Position numbers and translations under genes: made by a program. Below are positions 1 through 6,857 of a DNA stretch of 20,361 nucleotides, piece after piece (the stretch's first letter is position 1; every line of letters starts with the position of its first letter). The stretch is from Nitrospirota bacterium (GTDB lineage Bacteria > NPL-UPA2 > JAADIA01): positions 1 through 20,361 of the forward strand of contig JAADIA010000037.1 of assembly GCA_013151555.1 (NCBI GenBank), read 5' to 3'. A model generated the notes under the pieces. It did no database searches and was not told the DNA's origin. It saw only the letters and a program-made list of their open reading frames with translations.

Positions 1-917
1 GCTCCCAGCGGCCAATACTTTAACGGCGCTACGGCTCCACCTGCTCGTTGAGCAACTATCGTTATGATGGAAGAAACTAGGCTTAACCCCAGGAAAGGCA
101 GTTTCTCTATCCATACTTTTCTCTGAGCCGGGCCGGCTGCCTTAAGATTAAGTCTTTCCAGGGGGTAGATATCGAGAATCACCAAAACCACTGGCAGAGT
201 TACTGCCATAGGCTTGCTCATAAGAGCGAGAGCGAAAAGGAAAAGGCTGAGACCATAAAATGTGGATCTTCGCGGGAGGGAAGAGAGAGGAGAAATGTAG
301 CGGAGATAGGAAAGAAGGCTGAGAAGAGTAAAGAAAGCATAGAGGACATCTTTTCTTTCTGCCACCCAGGCCACTGACTCCACGTGCAAGGGATGCAATC
401 CGAAAAGAAGAGCGGTTATTGCTCCTGCTGCGAGGGCTTTTCCCAGGGACGGTTCTTTGAGAAGCGAGGTTCTCTCTCTTTTTCCGGTTTTCTTCCTAAA
501 GGGCACAAGCAAGCGGATGAGCAGGATAAACACCAGGAAGGTATTCAAGCTGTGGAAGATAATAGCGGTCAAGTGATGACCCCGGGGATTTAATCCCCAC
601 AAGGCATAATCCAAGGCATGGGAAAGCCAGGTCAACGGATGCCAGTTGCCGGCATAAAAAGAGGTAAACGTCCACTTCAGGAGTTCAGGATCCAGGGACT
701 GGATATGAGGATTATCATAAACATACTCGCCATCATCCCAGTTCACGAAATTATTGTTAAGGGTGGGAAGATAAACAAGGAGAGTGGTCAGGGCGATAAG
801 AAGGCCGACTATCCATATTTTGATTTTGTGTTGGGGAAATTCTGGAGGGGTTAGTCCTGATTTCATAGAGGTAGGTATGGATTTTTGGGATGGGTTCTTA
901 GCTCTCTTCTTCCTCAT
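1..917 (-). CDS. TMTC-like polytopic membrane protein, N-terminal part, cut by window edge
   Basis: An open frame of 305 codons starts at the ATG at 917-915 and runs off the left edge without a stop. A short basic N-terminus is followed by a membrane segment at about residues 33-51. Next come the loop NNFVNWDDGEYVYDNPHI (acidic pair D61/D62) and the stretch HPLHVESVAWVAERKDVL at about 175-192. Further hydrophobic segments lie at about 118-138, 160-175, 190-207, 221-235, 238-250 and 272-290. This layout is that of bacterial TMTC-like/PMT-superfamily proteins (GT-C fold), which usually carry TPR repeats in the C-terminal half, here missing. The family is thought to move sugars from polyprenyl-phosphate donors at the outer face of the inner membrane; the substrate is unknown here. 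The ribosome site is weak (AAGG about 9 nt upstream). It is divergent from uvrA. The family call is firm; the function is inferred. Confidence 0.8.
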   Translation of the reverse strand, partial: MRKKRAKNPSQKSIPTSMKSGLTPPEFPQHKIKIWIVGLLIALTTLLVYLPTLNNNFVNWDDGEYVYDNPHIQSLDPELLKWTFTSFYAGNWHPLTWLSHALDYALWGLNPRGHHLTAIIFHSLNTFLVFILLIRLLVPFRKKTGKRERTSLLKEPSLGKALAAGAITALLFGLHPLHVESVAWVAERKDVLYAFFTLLSLLSYLRYISPLSSLPRRSTFYGLSLFLFALALMSKPMAVTLPVVLVILDIYPLERLNLKAAGPAQRKVWIEKLPFLGLSLVSSIITIVAQRAGGAVAPLKYWPLG

Positions 918-950
918 GCTTCAACCTTGTAGATGATAGATTATAAAATA

Positions 951-980
951 ATCTTAGCATTCTTCTTTTCGTTGTGTCAA
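951..980 (-). promoter_or_regulatory. Candidate sigma-70 promoter for the leftward membrane protein gene
   Basis: Read on the minus strand, a perfect TTGACA (980-975) is followed by an 18-nt spacer and TAAGAT (956-951). A perfect TATAAT also occurs further down (945-940) but lies 29 nt from the -35 box, too far to pair with it. The site is about 35 nt upstream of the ATG at 917. This rests on consensus matching only. Confidence 0.4.
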
Positions 981-1008
981 TCTTTTTCCGGGTCCGTGTT
1001 TCTCCTGA

Positions 1009-1037
1009 TTGACAATCTAATCAGGCAGGTTTAGGAT
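1009..1037 (+). promoter_or_regulatory. Candidate sigma-70 promoter for uvrA
   Basis: A perfect TTGACA at 1009-1014 is followed by a 17-nt spacer and TAGGAT at 1032-1037. This would give a leader of about 190 nt before the uvrA ATG at 1234. The TATAAT at 1138-1143 is an alternative start region. No SOS (LexA-type) palindrome was recognised around either. Confidence 0.35.
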
Positions 1038-1233
1038 GAGGGGATAGATGTCCAATTGACCGTTATGAGCGAAGCGAGTTAACTTAGCCAGGAACAACCC
1101 CCGTGGTTTTCCTTGTATAGGGGAGAAGTTCCTGTGGTATAATATCCCCGGGTGAAAAGGTATGTCCCGTAATTTGATTACCCCAGTTGATGCTTTTATC
1201 CGGGTAATCAGATTCAAACTTAGCGAGGATGTG

Positions 1234-3009
1234 ATGAGTGATAAGATAATTATCAAAGGGGCCAGGGAACATAATCTGAAGAATATCGACCTGGAGATAC
1301 CCCGCCATAAGCTGGTGATTATTACCGGACTCAGCGGCTCGGGAAAATCTTCCCTGGCCTTTGATACCATCTATGCGGAAGGTCAACGCCGCTATGTGGA
1401 GAGTCTCTCTGCCTATGCCCGCCAGTTCCTGGATCAGATGGAGAAACCGGAGGTAGAGTATATTGAAGGGCTTTCCCCAACCATCTCTATTGAACAGCGT
1501 AAGCCTGGCACTAACCCTCGTTCCACGGTGGGAACGGTAACGGAGATTTACGATTATCTGAGGTTGCTCTTTGCCCGGGTGGGTACTCCCTATTGCTACA
1601 AATGCGGCCGGAAGATAGAGCCGCAGACGGTGGAGCAGATGGTTGACCAAGTACTGGAGTTGCCGAAAGGGACTAAAGTGGAGGTCTTAGCTCCCTTGGT
1701 GCGAGGAAGGAAAGGAGAGCACCAAAATCTCTTCGACCAGGTTCGCCGGGACGGCTATGTTCGAGTAAGGGTAGATGGAAAAGTCCGGGATCTTGGGGAA
1801 GAGATTAGTCTGAACAAGAGGAAGAAACACAACCTTGAGGTAGTTGTGGATAGGTTGATCATAAAACCGGGAATCAGGAGCCGGTTAGCCGACTCTCTGG
1901 AAACGACCCTCAAACTCAGTTCGGGATTGGCCCTCATCGTTAGTGAACAGAAGACAGAAGACAGAGGACAGAAGACAGAAAAGAAAGCGAAAGCTGAAAA
2001 ATTGCAGTTGGCTCATTCCCGGGTACCGTTTACAGAAATATTGCTGAGCGAACAGTTCTCCTGTTCGCAATGCGGTATCTCTTATGAAGAAATTGCTCCC
2101 CGGATGTTCTCTTTCAACAGTCCTTATGGAGCCTGTCCCGTCTGCGACGGCTTGGGGACGAAGATGGAGATAGACCCTGACCTGGTCATTCCCGACAAGA
2201 CGAAATCTCTCCGGGCAGGAGCCGTTGAAGCCTGGCGGCGGGGAGGAAGGCAACTCCGCCTCTATTACCGGCAGATGTTGCGTTCCCTGGCCGGGTACGG
2301 TGATCTTGATCTCGATACTCCCTTTGAGGACCTTAGTAAAGGACACCGGAATCTTGTCCTCTATGGTTCCGAGGCGGAGGAGATAGAATCCGGTCGTTGG
2401 GGACGAGGCCGGGGCCACCGCTACCGAAGTGAATTCGAAGGGGTGATTCCCAACTTGGAGAGAAGGTTCCGGGAGACGGAGAGCGATTATGTTAAAGAAA
2501 TCATCCTCCAATTCATGAGCTTTCTTCCCTGTTCTTCCTGTAAGGGGGCCCGCCTCAGGCGGGAGAGTTTAGCCATCAAGGTAGGGGATAAATCTATTGC
2601 CGAGGTAACGGCGATGTCGGTCCGCCGGGCGCGGGAGTTCTTTACCGGTTTGAAATTATCCGGAGAGAAAAAAAGAATAGCCCGGGAAGTAATCAAGGAA
2701 ATAAAGGAGAGGCTGGCCTTCTTAAATAATGTCGGTCTGGATTATCTTACCCTGGACCGGGCTACCGGGACGCTCTCCAGTGGGGAAGCGGAGAGAATTC
2801 GTCTGGCTACCCAAATTGGTTCGGGATTGGTGGGAGTTCTTTACGTTCTCGATGAACCGAGCATCGGATTACACCAACGGGATAACCGTCGTCTTCTTAA
2901 TACCCTGGTTCGTCTGCGGGACCTGGGCAATACCGTCCTTGTTGTGGAGCATGATGAAGAGACCATCAGGATTGCCGATTTCATCGTTGATTTCGGGAGC
3001 GGGAAATGA
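1234..3009 (+). CDS. uvrA: UvrA excinuclease ATPase subunit, N-terminal part (ends at a frameshift)
   Basis: UvrA is the damage-sensing ABC-type ATPase of nucleotide excision repair and loads UvrB on lesions. This frame carries the first Walker A ([10 protein letters not shown], residues 31-40), the zinc module FSCSQCG...CPVCDGLG, the module CSSCKGARL, an ABC signature and Walker B ([17 protein letters not shown]). I chose the ATG at 1234 because GAGG lies 9 nt upstream and [18 protein letters not shown] matches the family N-terminus; an ATG at 1162 is also in frame. Three things are odd. The frame stops at 3007-3009 where the family continues, and the rest lies in the +1 frame. The signature reads LSSGEAER, not the usual LSGGEAQR. 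A 7-nt tandem repeat adds about 20 charged residues ([16 protein letters not shown]) before the zinc module. Confidence 0.9.
   Translation: MSDKIIIKGAREHNLKNIDLEIPRHKLVIITGLSGSGKSSLAFDTIYAEGQRRYVESLSAYARQFLDQMEKPEVEYIEGLSPTISIEQRKPGTNPRSTVGTVTEIYDYLRLLFARVGTPYCYKCGRKIEPQTVEQMVDQVLELPKGTKVEVLAPLVRGRKGEHQNLFDQVRRDGYVRVRVDGKVRDLGEEISLNKRKKHNLEVVVDRLIIKPGIRSRLADSLETTLKLSSGLALIVSEQKTEDRGQKTEKKAKAEKLQLAHSRVPFTEILLSEQFSCSQCGISYEEIAPRMFSFNSPYGACPVCDGLGTKMEIDPDLVIPDKTKSLRAGAVEAWRRGGRQLRLYYRQMLRSLAGYGDLDLDTPFEDLSKGHRNLVLYGSEAEEIESGRWGRGRGHRYRSEFEGVIPNLERRFRETESDYVKEIILQFMSFLPCSSCKGARLRRESLAIKVGDKSIAEVTAMSVRRAREFFTGLKLSGEKKRIAREVIKEIKERLAFLNNVGLDYLTLDRATGTLSSGEAERIRLATQIGSGLVGVLYVLDEPSIGLHQRDNRRLLNTLVRLRDLGNTVLVVEHDEETIRIADFIVDFGSGK
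1947..1981 (+). repeat. Heptanucleotide tandem repeat (ACAGAAG, 5 units) inside uvrA
   Basis: Five contiguous 7-nt units occupy 1947-1953, 1954-1960, 1961-1967, 1968-1974 and 1975-1981. Three are exactly ACAGAAG; the others are ACAGAGG and ACAGAAA. They encode a [11 protein letters not shown]-type linker in a naturally variable loop before the first zinc module. Because 7 is not a multiple of 3, gain or loss of one unit would break the gene. The same heptamer occurs next to rpoD (12163-12176 and 12216-12243). Confidence 0.85.
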
Positions 3010-4141
3010 AGGAGGGAGAGTGGTAGCTGCGGGAACCCTTAAAGATATTATGAATTCTCCTTCGTCCCTGACCGGGCAGTATCTGAAGGGTAAACTGAAA
3101 ATTGAAATTCCGGAGAAAAGACGTCCCCTGACCGGGAAATTTTTGGAGATCAAGGGAGCCCGGGAAAACAATCTGAAGAATATCAAGGTTAAAATTCCCC
3201 TGGGGGTCTTCACCTGCGTTACCGGCGTTTCCGGCGTTTCCGGTTCGGGGAAGTCAACTTTGATCGAGGAAATATTATATAAATCTTTAGCTCAAACGCT
3301 CTATCGGGCTCGGGTGAAACCGGGAGAACACAAGAGTATTGAAGGAGTGGAAAACATAGATAAGGTAATCGTTATCGACCAGGCTCCCATCGGAAGGACC
3401 CCCCGCTCTAATCCGACTACCTATACGGGGGCTTTCACCTTCATCCGGGAGCTCTTCTCCCGCCTTCCGGAAGCCCGCCTGCGTGGCTATAAACCGGGAA
3501 GGTTCAGTTTCAATGTTAAAGGTGGGAGATGTCAAGCTTGCCAGGGGGATGGAATCATTAAGATTGAGATGCATTTTCTCCCTGATGTCTATGTTCACTG
3601 CCAGGCATGTAAGGGGAAAAGGTACAACCGGGAGACCCTCGAGGTGCGGTATAAAGGGAAGAATATTGCCGAGGTCCTGGATATGGTTATCGAGGAAGCT
3701 CTGAGTTTCTTTCAGAACATCCCCCCGGTGAAGAGGATCCTTCAGACTCTTTATGATGTCGGTTTAGGATACATAAAGTTAGGGCAATCGGCTCCTACTC
3801 TCTCCGGAGGGGAGGCTCAGAGAGTGAAATTGGCTTCTGAGCTTTCCCGGAGAGGAACAGGGAGAACTTTATATATTCTCGATGAACCCACAACGGGACT
3901 CCATTTCGCCGATATTCGGAAACTTCTTAATGTCCTCTCCCGCCTGACGGATGCCGGGAATAGTGTCCTGGTCATCGAACATAACCTGGATGTTATCAAG
4001 ACGGCCGATTATCTTATTGACCTCGGTCCGGAAGGAGGAGAAGGGGGGGGGAGAGTAGTAGTTGCCGGGACTCCTGAGAAGGTTGCCCGGACCCCTAACT
4101 CTCATACCGGCTATTTTTTGAAGAAGGTGCTGAAATTATAA
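2996..4141 (+). CDS. uvrA: UvrA excinuclease ATPase subunit, C-terminal part (after the frameshift)
   Basis: About 381 residues continue UvrA in the +1 frame, beginning with [14 protein letters not shown]. They contain the second ATPase: [15 protein letters not shown], a Walker A ending SGSGKST, the C-terminal zinc module ([10 protein letters not shown]...[11 protein letters not shown]), the signature [13 protein letters not shown] and Walker [16 protein letters not shown]. It ends in the usual AGTPEKVA...SHTGYFLK tail. No ribosome site supports separate translation, so the start given is where homology enters this frame; an ATG at 3050 and a GTG at 3020 are in frame. The second Walker A is preceded by a 9-bp duplication ([12 protein letters not shown]). 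It is either a decayed gene, a sequencing or assembly error, or less likely a recoded gene. Confidence 0.88.
   Translation, partial: GAGNEGGRVVAAGTLKDIMNSPSSLTGQYLKGKLKIEIPEKRRPLTGKFLEIKGARENNLKNIKVKIPLGVFTCVTGVSGVSGSGKSTLIEEILYKSLAQTLYRARVKPGEHKSIEGVENIDKVIVIDQAPIGRTPRSNPTTYTGAFTFIRELFSRLPEARLRGYKPGRFSFNVKGGRCQACQGDGIIKIEMHFLPDVYVHCQACKGKRYNRETLEVRYKGKNIAEVLDMVIEEALSFFQNIPPVKRILQTLYDVGLGYIKLGQSAPTLSGGEAQRVKLASELSRRGTGRTLYILDEPTTGLHFADIRKLLNVLSRLTDAGNSVLVIEHNLDVIKTADYLIDLGPEGGEGGGRVVVAGTPEKVARTPNSHTGYFLKKVLKL
3222..3239 (+). repeat. 9-bp direct tandem duplication in the second P-loop of uvrA
   Basis: CCGGCGTTT occurs twice back to back (3222-3230 and 3231-3239) and is followed by CCGG. It adds three residues in frame, turning the usual [10 protein letters not shown] into [13 protein letters not shown]. 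The GVSGSGKS P-loop itself is still present, but the loop from the preceding strand is three residues longer. Confidence 0.85.
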
Positions 4142-4277
4142 GCAGATTTTATAATTACAGCTCCCTTCCCGGGGGGGCGGGGGGACAAGAAGAGAAGGCG
4201 GCTGTTGGAGGGGGAAACATAAGCATCTCCCTCAGAAAGAAAGGCGGAAAGCGAAACATTTTCTTGAGAGGTGACTT

Positions 4278-4856
4278 TTGGATCCGGATGTAGAATTAAT
4301 GTTGAAGTTCAAAAATGGAGACACTTCCAGCTTTGATCTGCTTCTTGACCGCTATCAGGAAAAGATAATTGTTTTTGCTCAGCGGATGACCGGGGACAGG
4401 TCTGAGGCGCAGGATATTGCCCAGGAAGTTTTTCTAAGGGTATATCACGCAGCCGGAAAATACCAACCGAAAGCGAAATTTTCCACTTATATCTTCCGAA
4501 TTGCCCGGAACCTCTGCCTTAACCGTTTGCGAGAAAGAAAACACCGGCCTTTTTCTTTGGACTGTCCTATCACTACTGCAGAAGGTAGAAAAAAAAGTAG
4601 AGACTTTATTGATCCCTCTCCCCATTCTTCTCCCCGGGCGGCCCTAGAGAGAAAAGAACGCCAAATTTTAATCAGAGAAGCTGTTGATTCCCTTCCTCCC
4701 AATCAGAAGATGGCCGTTATTCTGACTCGATATAATGATCTCTCCTATGAGGAAGCCTCTAAAATAATGGGGTGTTCCGTAGGGGCTATAGGTTTACTTC
4801 TCCACCGGGCTCGGGGAACTCTTAGAAAGGTCCTCGCTCCTCATTGCAAGGGATAG
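4278..4856 (+). CDS. RpoE-like ECF sigma factor
   Basis: This 192-residue protein has region 2 at about residues 5-90 (DLLLDRYQEKIIVFAQRMTG, DIAQEVFLRVY, FSTYIFRIARNLCLNRLRE). A linker follows, then region 4 at about 125-188 (REAVDSLPPNQKMAVILTRY, LSYEEASKIMGCSVGAIGLL, HRARGTLRK). That is the two-domain plan of extracytoplasmic-function sigma factors, which redirect RNA polymerase to a stress regulon. The start is a TTG at 4278, chosen because AGAGGTGA lies just upstream and the alignment begins there; the next ATG, at residue 8, would trim region 2. It is followed by a membrane-bound zinc-finger anti-sigma factor and an exported protein, a common ECF operon. I saw no clear autoregulated ECF promoter upstream. 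Confidence 0.9.
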   Translation: MDPDVELMLKFKNGDTSSFDLLLDRYQEKIIVFAQRMTGDRSEAQDIAQEVFLRVYHAAGKYQPKAKFSTYIFRIARNLCLNRLRERKHRPFSLDCPITTAEGRKKSRDFIDPSPHSSPRAALERKERQILIREAVDSLPPNQKMAVILTRYNDLSYEEASKIMGCSVGAIGLLLHRARGTLRKVLAPHCKG

Positions 4857-4962
4857 AAATAACTGCAGAGATATGGGGGGGAGAAATAAAAAATTAATGG
4901 GACGCAGAAAATACCGTAATTTTTGAGAGATTTTTGTGTTTATATAATAGGAGGAAAGAAGG

Positions 4963-5427
4963 ATGATATGTGGTAAGGTAAGAAAAAGATTGTCTTTATT
5001 CTTAGACGGGCGTTTAGGAGAGAAAGAAAGGAGGAAGATAAAAGCTCATCTGGTGAGCTGTAGCCGCTGTGCTCAGGAAGAGGAGGCCCTCTCCCGGACG
5101 TGGGAAATGCTGAAGGAAGGGAAAGAGATAGAGGTTTCCCCTAACTTTAAAGCGCAATTCTGGGAGAGAGTAACGCGGGAGAAGTCGAAAGTCGGGAGCG
5201 AGAAAAGAGTTTCTGTTTTCTTCCCTCGTTTATGGCGCTGGTCGCCGGCTTTGGTTATAATGACTATCCTCTTGTTAGGGGTCGGCATGTATTTTAAAGT
5301 CCTGCCGGGAAGAAGAGTCAGCGAGGAAGAGATGCAAATAGCCGGACGGTTGGGACTTCTGGAGGATCTGGGGGTTATCCAGAACCTGGACTGGCTGGAC
5401 GATTTTGAAACTATAAAGCAACGGTAA
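4963..5427 (+). CDS. Membrane-anchored zinc-finger (zf-HC2/ZAS) anti-sigma factor
   Basis: This 154-residue protein starts with a ZAS-type zinc finger: C3, then H29-x3-C33-x2-C36 (HLVSCSRC). Basic and acidic helices follow, then one membrane segment at about residues 94-113 and an extracytoplasmic tail rich in acidic residues. Such proteins bind and hold the cognate ECF sigma factor at the membrane until a signal arrives. The start is supported by AGGAGG 12-17 nt upstream plus a nearer AAGG. The gene lies 106 nt after the sigma gene. Residues around 72-82 (REKSKVGSEKR) come from a short 7-nt-periodic stretch. The last codon and stop overlap the left copy of a 54-bp inverted repeat. Confidence 0.87.
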   Translation: MICGKVRKRLSLFLDGRLGEKERRKIKAHLVSCSRCAQEEEALSRTWEMLKEGKEIEVSPNFKAQFWERVTREKSKVGSEKRVSVFFPRLWRWSPALVIMTILLLGVGMYFKVLPGRRVSEEEMQIAGRLGLLEDLGVIQNLDWLDDFETIKQR

Positions 5428-5476
5428 CATCTAAGGAGTGAAAAGGAGTTGTCCTCTCCCTTGTCTCCAGTCGCAC
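5423..5476 (+). repeat. 54-bp inverted repeat, left copy
   Basis: The reverse complement of 5423-5476 matches 6246-6299 at 50 of 54 positions with no gaps. Similarity stops abruptly on both sides. The copy begins inside the last codon of the anti-sigma gene and ends 52 nt before the ATG of the next gene. Confidence 0.9.
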
Positions 5477-5528
5477 GATGAAAAGGTGATGGGTACCGTT
5501 CAAAAAAAAGAGGAAAGGAGGTAAGGTA

Positions 5529-6227
5529 ATGAAGAAGATAATTGTCTTCCTGATGATGATTAGCTCTCTTCTTTTATGGGGGCAACCTGCATATTCCCGG
5601 TCTGGTGGGGGTAAGAATGTTGCTCCCGGGGATGACGCTGCTTCATCTGGGGAAAAATTCTTTGAGAACAATTGGGAGAGAGGGAAAAAACTAAGGCCGG
5701 AAGAGCGACAAAGATTGCGAAGGTATCGTAAGTGGAAAGAGATGTCTTCCGAAGAGAGAGAAATGTTCCGGGAGGAGAGGGAGAGCTCAACTCCTAAGAA
5801 ACGGCACCGGTCGCTGGAAAAACGGCGTTGTGGGAAAGAAGAAGGAGCGGCCAATGAGAAGAAACACCGTTATGGAGAGCAACACTGGAAGAAGTTGACT
5901 CCGGAGGAGCGGAATAAGAGAGCTAAGAGTATAGAGAAATTCCGAAAACTATCTCCTGATGCTCAGATGAAGATAGTGGGGAACTGGAAGAAATTCAGTA
6001 ACTTGCCTGCGGATGAGAAACAGTTGCTCTTGAAGAGATATAAGAAATGGCAGAGTCTTTCTCCTGAGGAGAAAGGGAAAATCCGGGCCAGATATAAGAA
6101 GTTTCTCAAGATGACTCCTGAGCAACAACGCCAATTACGGGAAAAACGACGTCGTTGGAAGGAAATGAGCCGGGAGAAACGAGAAAAGATCTGGGAAAAA
6201 CGAAATAAACAACACCAGGGAAAATAG
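5529..6227 (+). CDS. Exported charged-repeat protein, DUF3106-like
   Basis: The 232-residue product begins with a clear signal peptide (MKKIIVFLMMISSLLLWGQP, likely cut near AYS). The mature part is almost entirely Lys, Arg and Glu with short repeated helical units. The repeat theme is L-(S/T)-P-E-E-(R/K), then a basic stretch, then RYKKW or KKF; units occur near residues 56, 75, 123, 143, 162, 178 and 197. This matches the DUF3106 type (periplasmic, unknown function). The LTPE-type motifs recall the CpxP/Spy/ZraP periplasmic stress proteins, but homology is not shown. The start has a strong AAAGGAGG site. As third gene after an ECF sigma and its anti-sigma, it may be a regulon effector or a periplasmic modulator of the anti-sigma. 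It lies wholly between the two copies of the 54-bp inverted repeat. Confidence 0.8.
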   Translation: MKKIIVFLMMISSLLLWGQPAYSRSGGGKNVAPGDDAASSGEKFFENNWERGKKLRPEERQRLRRYRKWKEMSSEEREMFREERESSTPKKRHRSLEKRRCGKEEGAANEKKHRYGEQHWKKLTPEERNKRAKSIEKFRKLSPDAQMKIVGNWKKFSNLPADEKQLLLKRYKKWQSLSPEEKGKIRARYKKFLKMTPEQQRQLREKRRRWKEMSREKREKIWEKRNKQHQGK

Positions 6228-6245
6228 CTGAGCAAGAGATCTTAA

Positions 6246-6299
6246 GTGCGGCTGGAGACAAGGGAGAGGACAACTCCTTCTCACTCTTTAGATATTACC
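6246..6299 (-). repeat. 54-bp inverted repeat, right copy
   Basis: This copy is the inverse of 5423-5476, with mismatches at four positions only. It sits in the 104-bp gap between two convergent genes (the DUF3106-like gene and ahbA). Both copies can be read as the peptide RLETRERTTP(F/S)HSLD(V/I)T with no stop. Two of the four differences are silent and one is V to I in that frame, so it may be a relic of a coding segment. Confidence 0.9.
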
Positions 6300-6331
6300 A
6301 GATACCGTGAACGAAAAAGAAGATTTTTACT

Positions 6332-6781
6332 TTACCGGAAATGGAATCGTACATCTATCTTAAAGATATTTATTGCCGGCAGATTTAAAACATCTTCTAT
6401 TTCCGGCTTGGCCTTTATTTCTTCCAGGATCCGCTTTATTTCTTCTTTCGAGGGGGCAATAAGGGTGAACCAGAGGTTGTAATCATCACCCCGCTCATAA
6501 TTGTGAGTTACTTCAGGGTAGCAACTAATGAAGTTAGCTATCTTTTCCAGGGCCGGAGGGGGAACTTTCATTGCTACTAAGGTGCTCTCGTAACCCACCT
6601 TCTTGGAAGCGAAGGAAGCTCCCAGGCGGGAAATAATCTTTTCCCTTTTTAACTTCTTTATCCGTTCTTCTACCTCTTCCTCACTCCGCCCAAACTTTTC
6701 TCCCAGAACCTTAAAAGGGCGAGAGGAGAGAGGAAAATTATCTTGTATCTCCTTTAAGATTTCTTTATCCAGTTCATCCAT
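6332..6781 (-). CDS. ahbA: AhbA-type siroheme decarboxylase subunit
   Basis: AhbA acts with AhbB to decarboxylate siroheme to 12,18-didecarboxysiroheme in the alternative heme pathway; both have an Lrp/AsnC-like fold. The 149 residues show an N-terminal helix-turn-helix-like part (LDKEILKEIQDNFPLSSRPF, RLGASFASKKVGYESTLVAM) and the core motif VTHNYERGDDYNLWFTLIAP at about 91-110. The end NLPAINIFKIDVRF is AhbA-like. I chose the ATG at 6781 because the family begins here; an in-frame ATG at 6826 would add 15 residues (MTCALVSLNRGTLTD). Neither has a strong ribosome site. It follows ahbC closely on the same strand, which supports a heme role over a transcription regulator. AhbA versus AhbB is judged from motifs. 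Confidence 0.85.
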   Translation of the reverse strand: MDELDKEILKEIQDNFPLSSRPFKVLGEKFGRSEEEVEERIKKLKREKIISRLGASFASKKVGYESTLVAMKVPPPALEKIANFISCYPEVTHNYERGDDYNLWFTLIAPSKEEIKRILEEIKAKPEIEDVLNLPAINIFKIDVRFHFR

Positions 6782-6857
6782 ATCGGTAAGTGTTCCCCGG
6801 TTCAAGCTAACAAGGGCGCAAGTCATAGACTCATTAACCGGAATACTCGTGCCCCCG

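Larger units (their letters stand above)
918..1233. other. Divergent intergenic region between the membrane protein gene and uvrA
   Basis: These 316 bases hold no credible gene. An in-frame upstream extension of uvrA to the ATG at 1162 is possible but does not look like UvrA. The stretch contains back-to-back sigma-70-like promoter candidates, listed separately. It also has a perfect TATAAT at 1138-1143, preceded by TTGTAT at 1113-1118 with a long 19-nt spacer, which could be a second uvrA promoter nearer the gene. Confidence 0.6.

Noticed and set aside
1084-1650. 188-codon open frame on the minus strand over the start of uvrA
   Set aside because: It lies antisense to a clear uvrA, resembles no family and overlaps promoters. 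It is a shadow frame.
4873-4926. 17-codon small ORF between the sigma and anti-sigma genes (MGGRNKKLMGRRKYRNF)
   Set aside because: It has no ribosome site, and the composition is that of AT-rich and G-run spacer. Nothing supports translation.
4923-4948. TTGAGA and TATAAT just upstream of the anti-sigma gene
   Set aside because: The spacer is only 14 nt, and the TATAAT abuts the AGGAGG site, so transcription would start inside or after the ribosome site.
6246-6482. 78-codon plus-strand frame beginning in the right copy of the inverted repeat
   Set aside because: It runs antisense through ahbA, and only the repeat part resembles anything else in the window. I treat it as a repeat, not a gene.
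6332-6781. Annotation as an Lrp/AsnC transcription regulator
   Set aside because: The core VTHNYER, the NLWFTLIAP motif and the linkage to ahbC fit siroheme decarboxylase better than a DNA-binding regulator. The same holds for 16813-17277.
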